A stretch of DNA of 64,000 bases, from the NCBI GenBank assembly GCA_947652605.1, contig OX393578.1, forward strand, positions 62,565,415-62,629,414, given 5' to 3'. Positions 47,486 to 58,918 of the stretch are shown piece after piece. Made by a program: the position numbers and the translations under genes. Positions within the stretch are counted from its first letter, which is position 1. The number at the start of each line of letters is the position of its first letter. The notes below the pieces were generated by a model. It was not told where the DNA came from. It did not search any database and saw only the letters and a list, made by a program, of their open reading frames with translations. This DNA comes from Elmis aenea (taxonomy: Eukaryota; Arthropoda; Insecta; Coleoptera; Elmidae).

Positions 47486-47947
47486 TAAAAATATACATAA
47501 TATCTCATGAAAATAAAAAGATCACCATATAAAAATTTAATTATAGAGAATAACGATACAAAATAACTTTTCATGAAACGTTATCGGTTATTATAACGTT
47601 ATATAACGTTATAAAAATATCGTTACGTTATTGTAGAAAAAATTATAATTGAATCGTTATTATAACGTTATCGGGTATCGTTATGTTACGTTTTCCATCC
47701 CTGAATTTGACAAGTTCAAACATCTGCTCTTTCTTTAGACAAAATAACATAGCTTTCAAGAAGAATCATACAGTCTCAGTTTCGTGTTATTTTGACGTTA
47801 AAATTGACCCGGTATATTATTGTGCAAACTCGAGCTTCTAGCTCTTGTAATAAGCGTAATTTCTATGCTAAAACTCTAAATATAATGTTCAATTATTATC
47901 ATCTTTGCATTAAAATGGAGCAACATGTGCCAAGAAATAAAAAGCAC

Positions 47948-48397
47948 CTAACACAACAAAGCGAAAATCCAAAATAGAATTGAGCAGTACATAGCAACAA
48001 GCATTATTACCATTTCCCTATAAACCGCCACAACAGATTTCCACAAAAAATAGACTAAAGGAAACTGGAACGAATTCAATAGCAGCCTGACTATTTCCAC
48101 TTTAATGAGACACTGCTGCAAATACCTCTTAGTAACTATAACGTTACAACTTAGAGCTTGTTGAAGACGTCCATCACAAACGATCACTTCAAAGCCATTA
48201 CGTTTGGAAAATATGAAAATACAAATCTCGAGAATATACGACATCTTTAACATATCAAAGATGAATAGTGACTTGAAATGCATTTTTTGTATTATAAACC
48301 ACAGATGGAAATGAGAATCGAGTTCAAAGCAATATAGATGATTAAAGTAGGTTTTGCTTTTCATTAGTTCACAAATGTTTTGACTCAAACGATGCAT
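47948..48397 (-). CDS. unassigned open frame, 149 codons
   Basis: Longest open frame in the window that is neither FAR nor transposon. It starts with ATG, is rich in Leu, Ile, Phe and Cys with hydrophobic runs (PLVYFLWKSVVAVY; MVIMLVAMYCSILFWIFALL), and could be a membrane-protein exon such as a chemoreceptor fragment, but no diagnostic motif is visible and splice borders are not evident. It ends 50 bases from a MITE. Chance is also possible given the base composition. Confidence 0.2.
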   Translation of the reverse strand: MHRLSQNICELMKSKTYFNHLYCFELDSHFHLWFIIQKMHFKSLFIFDMLKMSYILEICIFIFSKRNGFEVIVCDGRLQQALSCNVIVTKRYLQQCLIKVEIVRLLLNSFQFPLVYFLWKSVVAVYREMVIMLVAMYCSILFWIFALLC

Positions 48398-48446
48398 GAA
48401 AGATTAATGTTTGAATAATTTAAACGATTTTTGAATGTTATATATA

Positions 48447-49071
48447 CAGGGTGTGTAAAAATTGGCGGAAGGGCTACACGGAGCGATGTTCTTCGTAAAA
48501 TTCTAAGTCGAAAATCTTGATACAAAAATGTTGTACCATGCTTCCTATGGCCTCAGGTTCCATTTAAAGAAACAAAAATTTGGCAACATTGCATCCATTG
48601 ATTTGCGTTTGGATTTTTTTTTATCAGCAATTTTTACTTAGGTATTTACATTTTTTGTTCGTACTGAAAGCCTTCAGTTCGTAAACATAGCTGCAAACTT
48701 TTGGGTATTGTAAAACACAAACAAGAAATAATTACGAGAAAAACAGAGATGACAGCTAATGACAATGTTGCCATATGTATTACTGTCATTAAAATCAGTG
48801 ATTTACATATTTTCAACACCAATTTTCGAAAGGAAGAACACAATATCTAGGAAAAAATATTATTCGAAATCTATTTTTATTCCAAATTGCAGTTTTTTCA
48901 TTTGCAAGTATTAAATAATAACGCCTATTAAAGGACTAAATGTCAAAGCTTTGAGGACCTCTTGCAGACACAGCAAGCATGGTACAACATTTTCGTATTA
49001 AGATTTTCGACTTAGAATTTTACGAAGAACATCGCCCCGTGTAGCCCTTCCGCCAATTTTTACACACCCTG
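48447..49071. mobile_element. CAGGGTG hairpin MITE, copy B (625 bp)
   Basis: Second copy of the MITE in FAR intron 1 (19128-19750), with ends CAGGGTGTGTAAAAATTGGC and GCCAATTTTTACACACCCTG and TATA flanks. Differences include AAGGGCTACACGG for AAGCGCTACACGT, each mirrored by a matching change in the opposite arm (CCGTGTAGCCCTT), so stem pairing is kept. Confidence 0.9.
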
Positions 49072-49348
49072 TATATACAGGGTGCACCACGACCCTGAGA
49101 TTCTTCGATAGCTCCTTTATTAATGAAAATATCAAAAAATATTAGAATTTTTAAATAAAAGAATTAAAAAAGCTGCAATTTTAATTTTAGGCTAAAATCT
49201 ACGCCTTTTTCCCGAAATTTATCGTATAAATTGTTCAAGATTATATCCTTGTTCATGTTCTACGCACAGCCGTAGACGTTGTCTGAAAGACTCTAGCACC
49301 CTTTATAACATTTCGGGGGTTATACCATCAAAAGCAACACAGCAAGTA

Positions 49349-49558
49349 ATGCAGTTGCCGAACACAGAATATCCTAATGGATGGATAGGGCGAGGTAGAC
49401 TAATCTCCTGGCCACCTAGGTCACCTGATCTTACTCCTATCGATTTATTTTTGTGGGGACACATAAAACAGGTGTATCAAGACCCCCCAACAACTGCTGA
49501 AGATATGCAGAACAGAATTCGTGTTGCTATTGATGGTATAACCCACGAAATGTTATAA
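49349..49558 (+). pseudogene. Tc1/mariner-type transposase C-terminal fragment
   Basis: YPNGWIGRGRLISWPPRSPD continues LTPIDLFLWGHIKQVYQD, the third-Asp region and following helix of a DDE transposase of the Tc1/mariner superfamily. After the TAA at 49556 the coding resemblance goes on (RVLESFRQNVYGCA), so the stop is a late mutation. The last part of the coding region is also present inverted at 49255-49330, i.e. the element is built from a folded-back transposase 3' end. A related fragment is at 19765-19880. Confidence 0.75.
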
Positions 49559-49880
49559 AGGGTGCTAGAGTCTTTCAGACAAAACGTCTACGGCTGTGCG
49601 TAGAACAAGCACATAATCTTGAACAATTTATACAATAAATTTCGGAAAAATGGGGTACATTTTTAGCCTAAAATTAAAGTTGCACCTCTTTTTATTCTTC
49701 TGTTTAAAAATTCCTTGAAAAATTTCGACTTACCTCCATGGCCGACTTTAAAATATTTCGATTGCCTTCTTAATAATAATAAAAATCGAGATACCTCGAA
49801 AAATATTAACTTTAGGTATAGGACATGCTTAATAATTTCGAAAGACAATTAAATTCTCTACAAGAAAATATAAAAATATA

Positions 49881-49958
49881 CAGGGTGTTGCAATTAATAA
49901 AAATGACTTATCGATATTTAAAGTTTCACAAGTTTGACCAAGCGTAAAAAACACCCTG
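49881..49958. mobile_element. 78-bp mini element, CAGGGTGTT ends
   Basis: TA-CAGGGTGTTGC ... AACACCCTG-TA. Very short inverted ends and little else; the inner sequence is not palindromic. Confidence 0.55.
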
Positions 49959-50198
49959 TATAATATTTTTAAAATGTAGTTAGCGCAAAGTGTTAATTAA
50001 TCTATTGTCAATTTAAGTTTTAAACGAAATATTACCGCTTTTTTAAATAACTTTAATGTTAAAAAAAATTGAAAATGCTGTATCGTTCAAAAATTTCATA
50101 AAAATTTAAATTTTACGAAAACGGTTGACTTAAGACCTATATAACATATACATTTTTTAAAGTAAATTTTAAGAGGAATCCAAAAATGTAAAAATATA

Positions 50199-50258
50199 CA
50201 GGGTGTTCTATTTAAAAAAATTAAATTTTTATATGTGCCGCTCAAACGAAACACCCTG
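50199..50258. mobile_element. 60-bp mini element, CAGGGTGTT ends
   Basis: TA-CAGGGTGTTCTATTT ... GAAACACCCTG-TA. Same type as the element at 49881. Confidence 0.55.
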
Positions 50259-50388
50259 TATATTTGAAAATAATTTTAGGTTATGTAGAAAATAGGTTCG
50301 CACAATATTTGTATTAAATATTTTTTGATATTTTCATTAATAAAGAAGCTATCGAAGAATCTCAGGGTCGTGGTGCACCCTGTATATA

Positions 50389-51244
50389 AACTCTGCTCAA
50401 AATCGCGTTTTTTATTATCATTAAAGAATCCCTTATGTAGTAAAGCTAAAACAGGTTTAAGAATATAGTCTTTTCATTGGAAGCACTCGTAATGAAATGA
50501 CTCCAAACTGTGTTTATGCCATGTATGTCCTTAATAATTTGCTGACGTATTAGCTAATTTATAAGTTTATAAAAACTTTAAGTAATCCTATGTGTTGGTT
50601 AGTGCTACTAATAACGAATTATTAGAAGTTTGCTATAAACAAATTTTGTTATTCCTTCAAAGTCTACCTAACATACGTATGTCGCTAATGTATTATACAA
50701 GTATTTCTGACTCGAATTAATGCCCGAAAGTTTATTCATTAGCCTGAAAGACATTAACTTGTTACTGCGAACGCAATTAAGAGACAAACTATGCATCTGT
50801 TTGCATTGTTTATTAACTCACACAATTTAATTTTCTACAACTGCTGCAGTTTAAACTACCGTAAACCGTACCTTTACTTGCTACAAAAGGCTTAGCAATT
50901 TCGAAATATACTGTAGTTTTATCCTCTTACGTAAACTGCCTTAAGATTTTTCTGTAGTAATTAATAAGTTCCAAGTAAAATTCGATACAATACATTGCCA
51001 TTGCTTGTAAATAAATCTATGCTTGTTTAAAGGTAGAGTAATTATGAGTACCCAAGTAATAATTTTTTTAAACATTATTTCTCAACGATGTAACAGCGGT
51101 ATTTTTCAGGATTTTCCTTTAAAACCCCTATTATACTTTTTTTTAAATGTTAAGCCTAAGGTTTCTCTAAATAAGAACCTATTAGGTTAAGAAACTGAAC
51201 TAATATTTGTATTATATCATATTAAGTAAAACTTGACAAGGGAG
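50389..51244. other. intergenic, no gene seen
   Basis: AT-rich sequence without recognisable signals. Confidence 0.45.
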
Positions 51245-51899
51245 GGTCTCCATATGTTGTCGCTAGAATCTGATTAAGGCTGTGTTTATTGCATCAAGAA
51301 CATTAAAACTAAATGTTTTGCAGAGTTATACGTACCACTGGCCATTTCCTTCGGAAAAATAGGGAAACAACTGAAAAGTTGAATTATTGAAAGTAATTTT
51401 TGCGATCACGTTTACCAATGTAAATGTTTTGCAAGTAAAATGGTGCAGTTTTTGAAAAATCTTAAACGGTTCCGAAGAAAAACGTCAAAAACGAAAGGCC
51501 CTTGTAAAAACGGTTTCCCCTATCTTAAACGCCCATGCAAGTCGCATAGATTTTGTTATGACAGGTATACCACAACTACTCAAATCATAGCGCTTTTGCA
51601 AGGGTTTCGTTTTTGACGTTTTTCTCCGGAACTGTTCAGGATTTTTTCAAAACCTTTGCACCAATTTACTTGCAAAGGATGCGCGAATTGGTAAATAGGA
51701 GAATTTTGATTGCATCTTTGACGGTTTCATGGCCAACGCGATCCCAAAAATTAACTTTACTATTCAACCTTTCAGTTTTTCCCCTATTTTTCCGAAGGAA
51801 ATGGCCAGTGGCAGGTATCTCTGCAAAACATTTAGTTTTGATGTTCTTGATGGAATAAACACAGCCTTGATCAGATTCTAGCGACAACATATCGTGACC
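51245..51899. mobile_element. 655-bp near-palindromic element
   Basis: Left arm starts GGTCTCCATATGTTGTCGCT, right arm ends AGCGACAACATATCGTGACC. Homology runs almost to the centre near 51550 (CGTCAAAAACGAAAGGCCCTTG-type segment left, CAAGGGTTTCGTTTTTGACG right). One 60-base stretch around 51720 is better preserved on the right. No coding capacity and no clear target duplication. Confidence 0.8.
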
Positions 51900-52015
51900 T
51901 TACCTGGTGAGATTTTAAGTAGTAAGCCCTGTTTAAAAATCATTCAAAACTGCAAAAAAATTAAACTAGTGAAAGGTTGTTATACAATCATTATTTACAT
52001 AAATAATAGTATATT

Positions 52016-52136
52016 ATATACCAAGGTAGAGAAGTCAACTATTATAGCCTGAGGGCTCAGATTAGATCTCGAGGCGCGAAGCGCCGAGGGATGTAAGGGC
52101 CCGAAGGCTATAAGACTTCTCTACCGTGGTGTATAT
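52016..52136. repeat. 120-bp hairpin with GC-rich loop
   Basis: TATATACCAAGGTAGAGAAG and CTTCTCTACCGTGGTGTATA pair; inner parts TATAGCCTGAGGGC and GGGCCCGAAGGCTATA also pair, and the tip contains GGCGCGAAGCGCC, a perfect 5-base stem with a short loop. The local G/C content is far above the surroundings. Confidence 0.75.
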
Positions 52137-52139
52137 ACT

Positions 52140-52717
52140 ATTTTTTTCACTACTAGTAAGACAAACCCATTTATGTTACGTACGCACTTTCTAACCTAAA
52201 ATATAAAAAGTTAAGTACCTATCTATTCTATAGAAATATTGAATCTGCGTGTTACTCATCTTGCTAAATCACTATTGTTATTAAAAAACATTGTTTTTAA
52301 GCGATGGTTTCATCTAAAATACTGACATTATTAAAACTTTTCTCTTTTTTACGTTGTGTCAATCGACGGTGTGGATATTGACAACCCAGACAACCGTCAT
52401 TTATTACGGCGCGAAAGTCGTGTTATTTAAATACACCAAAGTTTTTAAAATTAAATTAATTTATTTAAACAACGTTTTAAATGCTAAAATACCAATAAAG
52501 AGAATTTCTTGATCATACTAAATCGTCCTATAATTTTTTTTTCTTTAAAACTACAACAGCATTATCAAAAAATATAAATTTGTTCATTATTCACCAGTGG
52601 TTAATAATGAAAAATTGTTTACCTGTAACCATGCATAGGTAGAGAAATTGAATTTCACGGCATTCTAATATACGTCATAATGCTACGCTATATTACTAGT
52701 AGTGAAAAAAAATATTT
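52140..52717. mobile_element. element bounded by CACTACTAGTA inverted repeats
   Basis: TTTTTTTCACTACTAGTAA at 52141 is mirrored by TTACTAGTAGTGAAAAAAAA ending at 52714. The right side again contains GGTAGAGAAATTG (52641), related to the neighbouring hairpin, so hairpin and element may be one unit running from 52016. No coding region. Confidence 0.55.
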
Positions 52718-54030
52718 TTGTCTTTGACATAAAATTATAAAGAAGGCATTCTTGTAAAATACACGAGATCAAAACTTATTTTTCTTTCTAAACCACAAAA
52801 TAAGCAAATTGCAACTATTCCTGAATCAAAATTTATGAACTTCGCTAAAATATAAATTTTAGCATAAGGCTGTGAATTTTTTATTACGTTATTCAAATGA
52901 CACACGTATTTTTTGTATTTCCTGTTTAGATGAAATACTGAATTATTTAATATCTTATTTATTTTACGGTTAATAAAATCAGAATTGAGTTGAGGGTGGG
53001 GTGTGGAGATACTCTAAGAAATTTGCTTTTTAATTCGAGCAAAAATGGAAGTAATCACCTTAAAAGATGCATTAAAAAATATTTTTGTCAAACAGGTTAA
53101 TCTTGGGTTAAGGGAATTTTATAAAACTAGAATAAACAGTTGTGCCACCGTATATTAAACAAAATTTACGAAAAATTATAGCTTTGCTTTTTTAGATATA
53201 ACAGAAGTAATTTTTTTGCAAGGATTTTTAAGTTTTGTTGACTCAAGAGATTAGGTACTTATGGTAATACATTTTTCTTTGTAACTTCGTATAAAAAAAG
53301 ATTCATATATATCCAAACTAAAGTACTTTTGCAGATACGTGTATGGAATTCATACCAAAAAAAAACCATCGAAGAATATACGATCCAATAAAAACCCGAA
53401 AATATTTTTATAGTATAATACAACAAAGAAATTTTGCCTCCAGAACTTTCCGTTATCGAAACTATCTTAAAACCGGCATTAAATTAAATTACTTTCATTG
53501 TGTGCATCATTTTAGAAACGGTACAAGAAGCTGCTTTGTGCTCTCAGAATGGATCGTGTTTCGCAAAATTGGCTGCAGAAAATTACGCGGCACAATCTAT
53601 CAGTTTCATATCTCATCAAATGTCAAGTAGATACACATTTGTTGCTTAAATTCAATAATATTATCCTTGTATTTGATGGAAACTTTAATAACTTAGAGTC
53701 GTGTTTCAAATTTAAAATAATAACAAATGTAATTTAGAGTTAAATGGAAAATTGCGAGGTGAAAAAATTGTAGTTCAGTCAAAATATAAACTATTCTCCT
53801 GAAAATACGAAAATATCGGCTGAATAAAATTTGTGAGCAACCACTGGAATCTAGTATAGGATTGTATAATACTGATGTAACTTTTTTGAAAGATTATTAA
53901 AATATATCTCCTTAAAAACATCCAAAAAGAGTTTCACCAACATTGTTAAGTACCTACTTTTTTTTAAATATAAAAATCATGACTATGTTACGATATAAAA
54001 CGCAATGTATCTACCAGATGTATTGCGCCC
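52718..54030. other. intergenic, no gene seen
   Basis: An open frame at 53343-53630 has no recognisable features. Nothing else found. Confidence 0.45.
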
Positions 54031-54049
54031 AAATTTATTTACTACTAGG

Positions 54050-54310
54050 CGATTTACCCAGCGTTGCACGGGTGATTACAATTATCTTTTATCAATCGCA
54101 GACTACTCGCGCTCCGCGCTCGCACCCGGCGGACGTTTCCGGTCGTTCCCGGGCATTTCCGGCCGTTATTTATACGGCGTTTGATCCGTTGGGTCCTAAA
54201 TAGTAACTGTGCAAAATTTGGTCCCGATCGGTCAACGGACCTAGGATTCTATAGCGAACAAACAAACACACAAACAAACAAAGGAGCTCTTTTATATATA
54301 TAGAAGATAT
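54050..54310 (+). repeat. interspersed repeat with ACAAACAAAC tail
   Basis: Starts about TTTACCCAGCGTTGCACGGG, includes AAATTTGGTCCCGATCGGTC and CTATAGCGAACAAACAAACA, and ends in TTTTATATATATAGAAGATA. The first 200 bases are much richer in G/C than the flanks. This looks like the 3' end of a dispersed retroelement, but I cannot name the family from sequence alone. The open frame over it is not a gene. Confidence 0.6.
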
Positions 54311-57240
54311 AGATTTCGCCTAACGAAGAGTTAAAACTTCGTCGTTTAATTTTAAAAAGCTGGTTATATCAAAAATTGCAATTCACTGAAGGTATCTCTT
54401 GTAAAGGGTACAAAACGTTCTATCAATAGGCCTTGAAAACCACTATTTCAAGGAGGTAAATATATTCTAGATTAAACAACCCAACCGAATCCTCACAATT
54501 TTGATTTTAAAACACCCTACTTAACTGGTCCTATCAATTCAATCATAAAATGTACATAGACAAACTAATTTCCTAATTAAAGTTATATAGAAAGAACTAA
54601 TTAAGGTTTTCATGGTGTGAAAGTACACATGATCAACCTTAAGGTAATATATTTGAGGGACATTATTATATATTACATTATTATGCCTTAATAGCTAGAG
54701 GCCCGCCCGTAACCACCAGATGAATGCGGTGAATAATTAAACTCCAATTTATTTTGAAACATGTTAGTGGGTTACCTGTAGTTATATTTATCCCATAAGA
54801 TTATCCCTTTTGCCCTACGTTCATACCACAACGTTACCAAATGCAACAAGAACAGACAAAAAGTTTTTTTGATTCAACTTAAAGGTAATTCGTTTTCTAT
54901 TAAGCCTTATTGGTACCGAATCTGATAACAACCCAAAGATTGATTTACAAAACTAAACAGCTGTCTTTTGCAACGAAATTAATTTAACTAACCTTAACAG
55001 GAAACGAAATAGTTAGAAAACTAATAAAAATCTACTAAATATAGCACTTTGTATGAGGAAATATAAAACGCTTCTAATGGAGCCGCATGAAAAGTTGGAA
55101 ATATCACATATGGAATGTTCAAATCTGGAAAATGCACCGAAGAATCATTTAAATTTTGAATCGTTCAAATATTGCAAGAAATAACAATGTAGCACCCATA
55201 CGGCCATGGAACGGCATCACATTTAAAACGCTAATAAATTACCATATTACCACGTAACACGAGTGAATATCCAAATGTCAACTTTAAATATGCATTAAAT
55301 ACGTCTATCGAGTTTAAATATCGCCTACAATATCGTTAAATTCGCGTGTTAATAAAGTCATTAGGCAAATCACATGAAAATATCAACTACCAATTATCCT
55401 CAACCGAAACTTTATACTAAACACGAGCAATTACGGCGTATACCTCTGCGAAATGTCTAATGAACAGTAATAATCGACGCTAAACGGTTCTTGGAAAACA
55501 AAAGTCGAGTAGCTGCACCAGGCTTGCTTTGATCTTCATTATTAGACCGAAGATCCGTCGTTATCGATTGGAAGGCAGCTTTGCTAGCTTTTGACTTGAT
55601 TTTGGTAGCTGGAGCAAACTATGCATGCACTCTCGTTATAGGGAATCGATAACTATGCAAAGCCGACCTGAAAATGCATTCGACATAGAGAAAAATACAA
55701 GGTTTACACTCCGGAGTTCTCAACCTGGCGAGCGAAAGCTAAAAGCGAATAAACATACGTGGGTTGATTTTATATTTCGCGACCTGGCATAGAGAGAATT
55801 GTTTAATTCGATTAAAAATTTATTTTTGTTTCTCTACGTTGTCTCTTCGAATGCAGTTATTCATGCGCCATCTTTGTAGACCAATTTATCGAGGTCTACA
55901 TAATTAAAAAATTAACCGCTTTCCCTGCGAATCCCAAAAGAATCTTGCTGTTACCTTATTAGTTGAAAAATGCTCTGTGCTTTTTTAGCATTTACATTTT
56001 AGCGCACTCTATACATTAAACCGAAATACAAAGCCAGCAATTTCTCAACATATCTTCAGAGACGACATTCAAAGTGTACGAGACACGTCAACCTAATTAA
56101 TATATCCACAATACGCTCTCTCCGTGCATCGTATTTGTAAGTTTAAGATTATGCATTCGTATTGCAGAATTACAGCGAATATTTCTCGGTTCGTCGTTGT
56201 GTTAACGTCAGTGCAGTAATTAATCCAAGAATTTATAATACAGGTATAGTATCACGATAAGTCAAAGCAGATTGTCGTTAAAAAAAAGTTACGGTACAGC
56301 TGTACATAAACTTCTTTGCGCTTATATTATTACAAACATTATGTTTGTGCTGCTCCCAACAGGAGAAAAAAATGAAATTTGCTATGTTAAAAATATGATT
56401 CCAATATGATCTTGCTACAAACAAAGTTTAAGTCCTAATTGATTATTAAAACGCTACATATTAAATAAAAACTTAATCAAAAACAACATGTTACTTTTTA
56501 AGAGAAAATATTGGTTTTGTTTAATATAGAACCCTATAGCTATTTTCCTGAGGCATTTAATTCCTATATATTGGAAAGCAATTGGTGATTAATTTCAAGC
56601 AGAGTGATTTTTCACAGCAATTCTAAGCGAATATAAAGCCAAAAGTGTTAAGTTAAGGTATAGTTTGGAAAATGCACATAAAATTGTGGCGCTAGTATGT
56701 CGTCCGCCGGGAGAGATTTGTTATCGTTAAGAGTGACGCGGGCTATACCTGTGAAAAATATTGATAGAGCGTAATTTAATGACTTTTATTACTGTTACAG
56801 TTCAGGTTTTCTCCTGTCGTATTTAGGTTAAAGCATATACTGCCCGACTGGAAGCGATCTGGCTTATTATTAGAGATGGACCATAGATATAAATACGACA
56901 AAGTTGCTTTACATGCAAACTGATAAACAGCATTAATATTAATTTTTGTGCCATTCTTAGGCTTTTATATAAAATGCTACATTAAATTATTTGATAAAAC
57001 AATGAACACAATTTTAGCTTATTATGAGTTTAAGCTAAAAAAAATCGTAAATTTTACAATTTGATTTTGGCATTGACATTGACAATATTTTCGCCACTAG
57101 AGACGAAAGTAAAACTTTTATGTAGAGTAGGCAGTGAGAAAATGACAACTTTCATATACATGAGTAGAAAAAAAAAACCTAACTAATCCAAAGCCAACTT
57201 GTTCGTTCAATATGTTACATGGCTAACACTAATTAAAATT
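54311..57240. other. intergenic, no gene seen
   Basis: No repeats or coding signals recognised in about 2.9 kb. The base composition is slightly less AT-rich between 55,400 and 56,250, which could point to old unique sequence, but no exon can be defended. Confidence 0.45.
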
Positions 57241-57244
57241 GGTA

Positions 57245-57662
57245 AAATACAATTTTTCTTGATTTTCTGAGTTGTTAAATTGAAATAGATATGGCAAGTG
57301 ATATTTTATTGAAAAGAGAAAAAAATCACATTAAACTTTTCCAAGCCAACTTCAATGCCAATTTAAAAAAAATGAAATCAGGGGTGATCTCAAAAATGAA
57401 AAGAGATAAAAAATCTAAATTAACAAATTAATACATTCTACATTAAAAGCTTTCGTAGGGAAGTACAAATAAAATCTATTGACTAAGAAAAAACAAAGCA
57501 ACGTTTTCGTATTTTTTGCAATAACTTCTAAAGTACAAGGAGTTTTGTATTTTTTTAAATTGGTTGTAACTCCTCTGATACTTGGGAATAATTCATCTGC
57601 AAACCTGTATCTCTTACATTAAGCGAGATCTTCGTGCTGCAAATGTTATCTGGGACACCCTG
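57245..57662 (+). repeat. dispersed repeat, copy 1, ending in ACACCCTG
   Basis: Homologous in direct orientation to 58490-58918: shared ACATTCTACAT, AGTACAAATAAAAT / AATACAAATAAAAT, CATAACTTCT/AATAACTTCT, GAATAATTCATCT, and the end TTATCTGGGACACCCTG-TA. Represents half of a CAGGGTG-type palindromic element. Confidence 0.75.
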
Positions 57663-58489
57663 TATATAATATTTTATATGATTCTCAGGCGTACAGGTTT
57701 TATTGCCACACACGTCCTAAATTCATCCTGAAATTAAGCGTGTCATGTATCACGGATGAACGTTTTATGACTACTTGATTCCATTATTAAGCACATAAAA
57801 AGCTACAGCGCTCCGAGCGTCCTTATAACAAACGACGGCGCAGCTTTTATTGAAGAATTAAACAAAGACAGATAAACTCGAAGATAATAAAAGATAAACT
57901 TAACCGGTCTCACAATGAGTATTATACAGTACGTACGTATGTTGTATCATCGGATACGGCCAGGAATATACGCCAGGAAATAAAATAGCGTCGTAAAGTT
58001 ATCGGGGCGTAAAATTTTACTATCGATAAAAGTTATGAATCGTAATACGGCCGTTAAAGCAACAAATAGGAAACACTCTAAAGTTTGCAAGACAAGCAGA
58101 TTGTGTACCCGTACACATAATGCGTAAGGAACAATCAGGGTTATCCTCAACAACAGGCGTTATAATAAGGGCAGAGTTGAACCATACTGCAAAATAAAAC
58201 AAAAAGTACTTAAAGTAAAAATTTTGCCCCAAAGACATTCGTTTAGCTTCTACACAGTTTTTATGGCAAATAATGTAGCATATTAACATGTCAAATTTTT
58301 CATTATTAGTAAATGTAGCCATAACTGTAACAAAATTGCTACAAAGGATATCAAATTACAGGACAATATTATAAAATTCTAATAAAGGACAACGAAGAAA
58401 AATGATACTGTCATTAGGCATTTAATTGGTTGTTTATTGCATCTTTTCTCAGAGATAGTTTGACAATTGATTTCTTTGATATCCATAAA

Positions 58490-58918
58490 ATACGTTTTTT
58501 TTTTTGATTTTCCAAGTTGTTAAAAAAATATACTGCGAAAGATTTATTATCCAGAAACAGTAAAAAGGCACATTCAACTCTTTCAAAGCTTGGGTCCATA
58601 AGAAAAAATGAAATTAGGGGTAATATCTCAAAAAGGAGAAATGTTAACAAACCTAAAGTAACAGATACATTCTACATGAAAAAGTTCCTCAGGAAAATAC
58701 AAATAAAATTGATCCAATGCTTACGACAAAAAGTTATGATAGAAAAAAGAAATTCAACATTTTTATATTTTTTACCATAACTTCTGAAGTACGAGGAATA
58801 TTGTGGTTTTAAATGTCATACCTCTCATAGCTAAGAATAATTCATCTCTTTTAAGCAAACCTGTATCTTTTACAATAAGTGAGATCCTCATGCTAGAAAT
58901 TTTATCTGGGACACCTTG
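58490..58918 (+). repeat. dispersed repeat, copy 2
   Basis: Second, diverged copy of 57245-57662, ending TTTATCTGGGACACCTTG-TA, in which one base of the terminus is mutated. Open frames in either strand over it are not supported as genes. Confidence 0.75.

Larger units (their letters stand above)
44926..47703. mobile_element. hAT element with AACGTTA subterminal repeats, hosting nested insertions
   Basis: Left CAGGGATGGAATAACGTTTT and right AACGTTTTCCATCCCTG... terminus CCATCCCTG, flanked by perfect 8-bp duplications AATTTGAC (44918-44925, 47704-47711). Both subterminal regions (44936-45056 and 47575-47697) are packed with TAACGTTA / ATAACGTTAT palindromic motifs. Only about 350 bp appears to be original; the rest is later insertions (palindrome 45072-45306, repeat X, second hAT). 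No transposase is left. Confidence 0.85.
49078..50382. mobile_element. CAGGGTG element with transposase remnant and nested hairpins
   Basis: Starts CAGGGTGCACCACGACCCTG, ends CAGGGTCGTGGTGCACCCTG; inverted homology over about 65 bases, TA flanks. It abuts the MITE to its left by only six TA-rich bases. Inside, a second inverted pair (about 49150-49330 against 49530-49720) surrounds a transposase C-terminal fragment, and two tiny hairpin-like insertions sit at 49881-49958 and 50199-50258. Confidence 0.85.
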
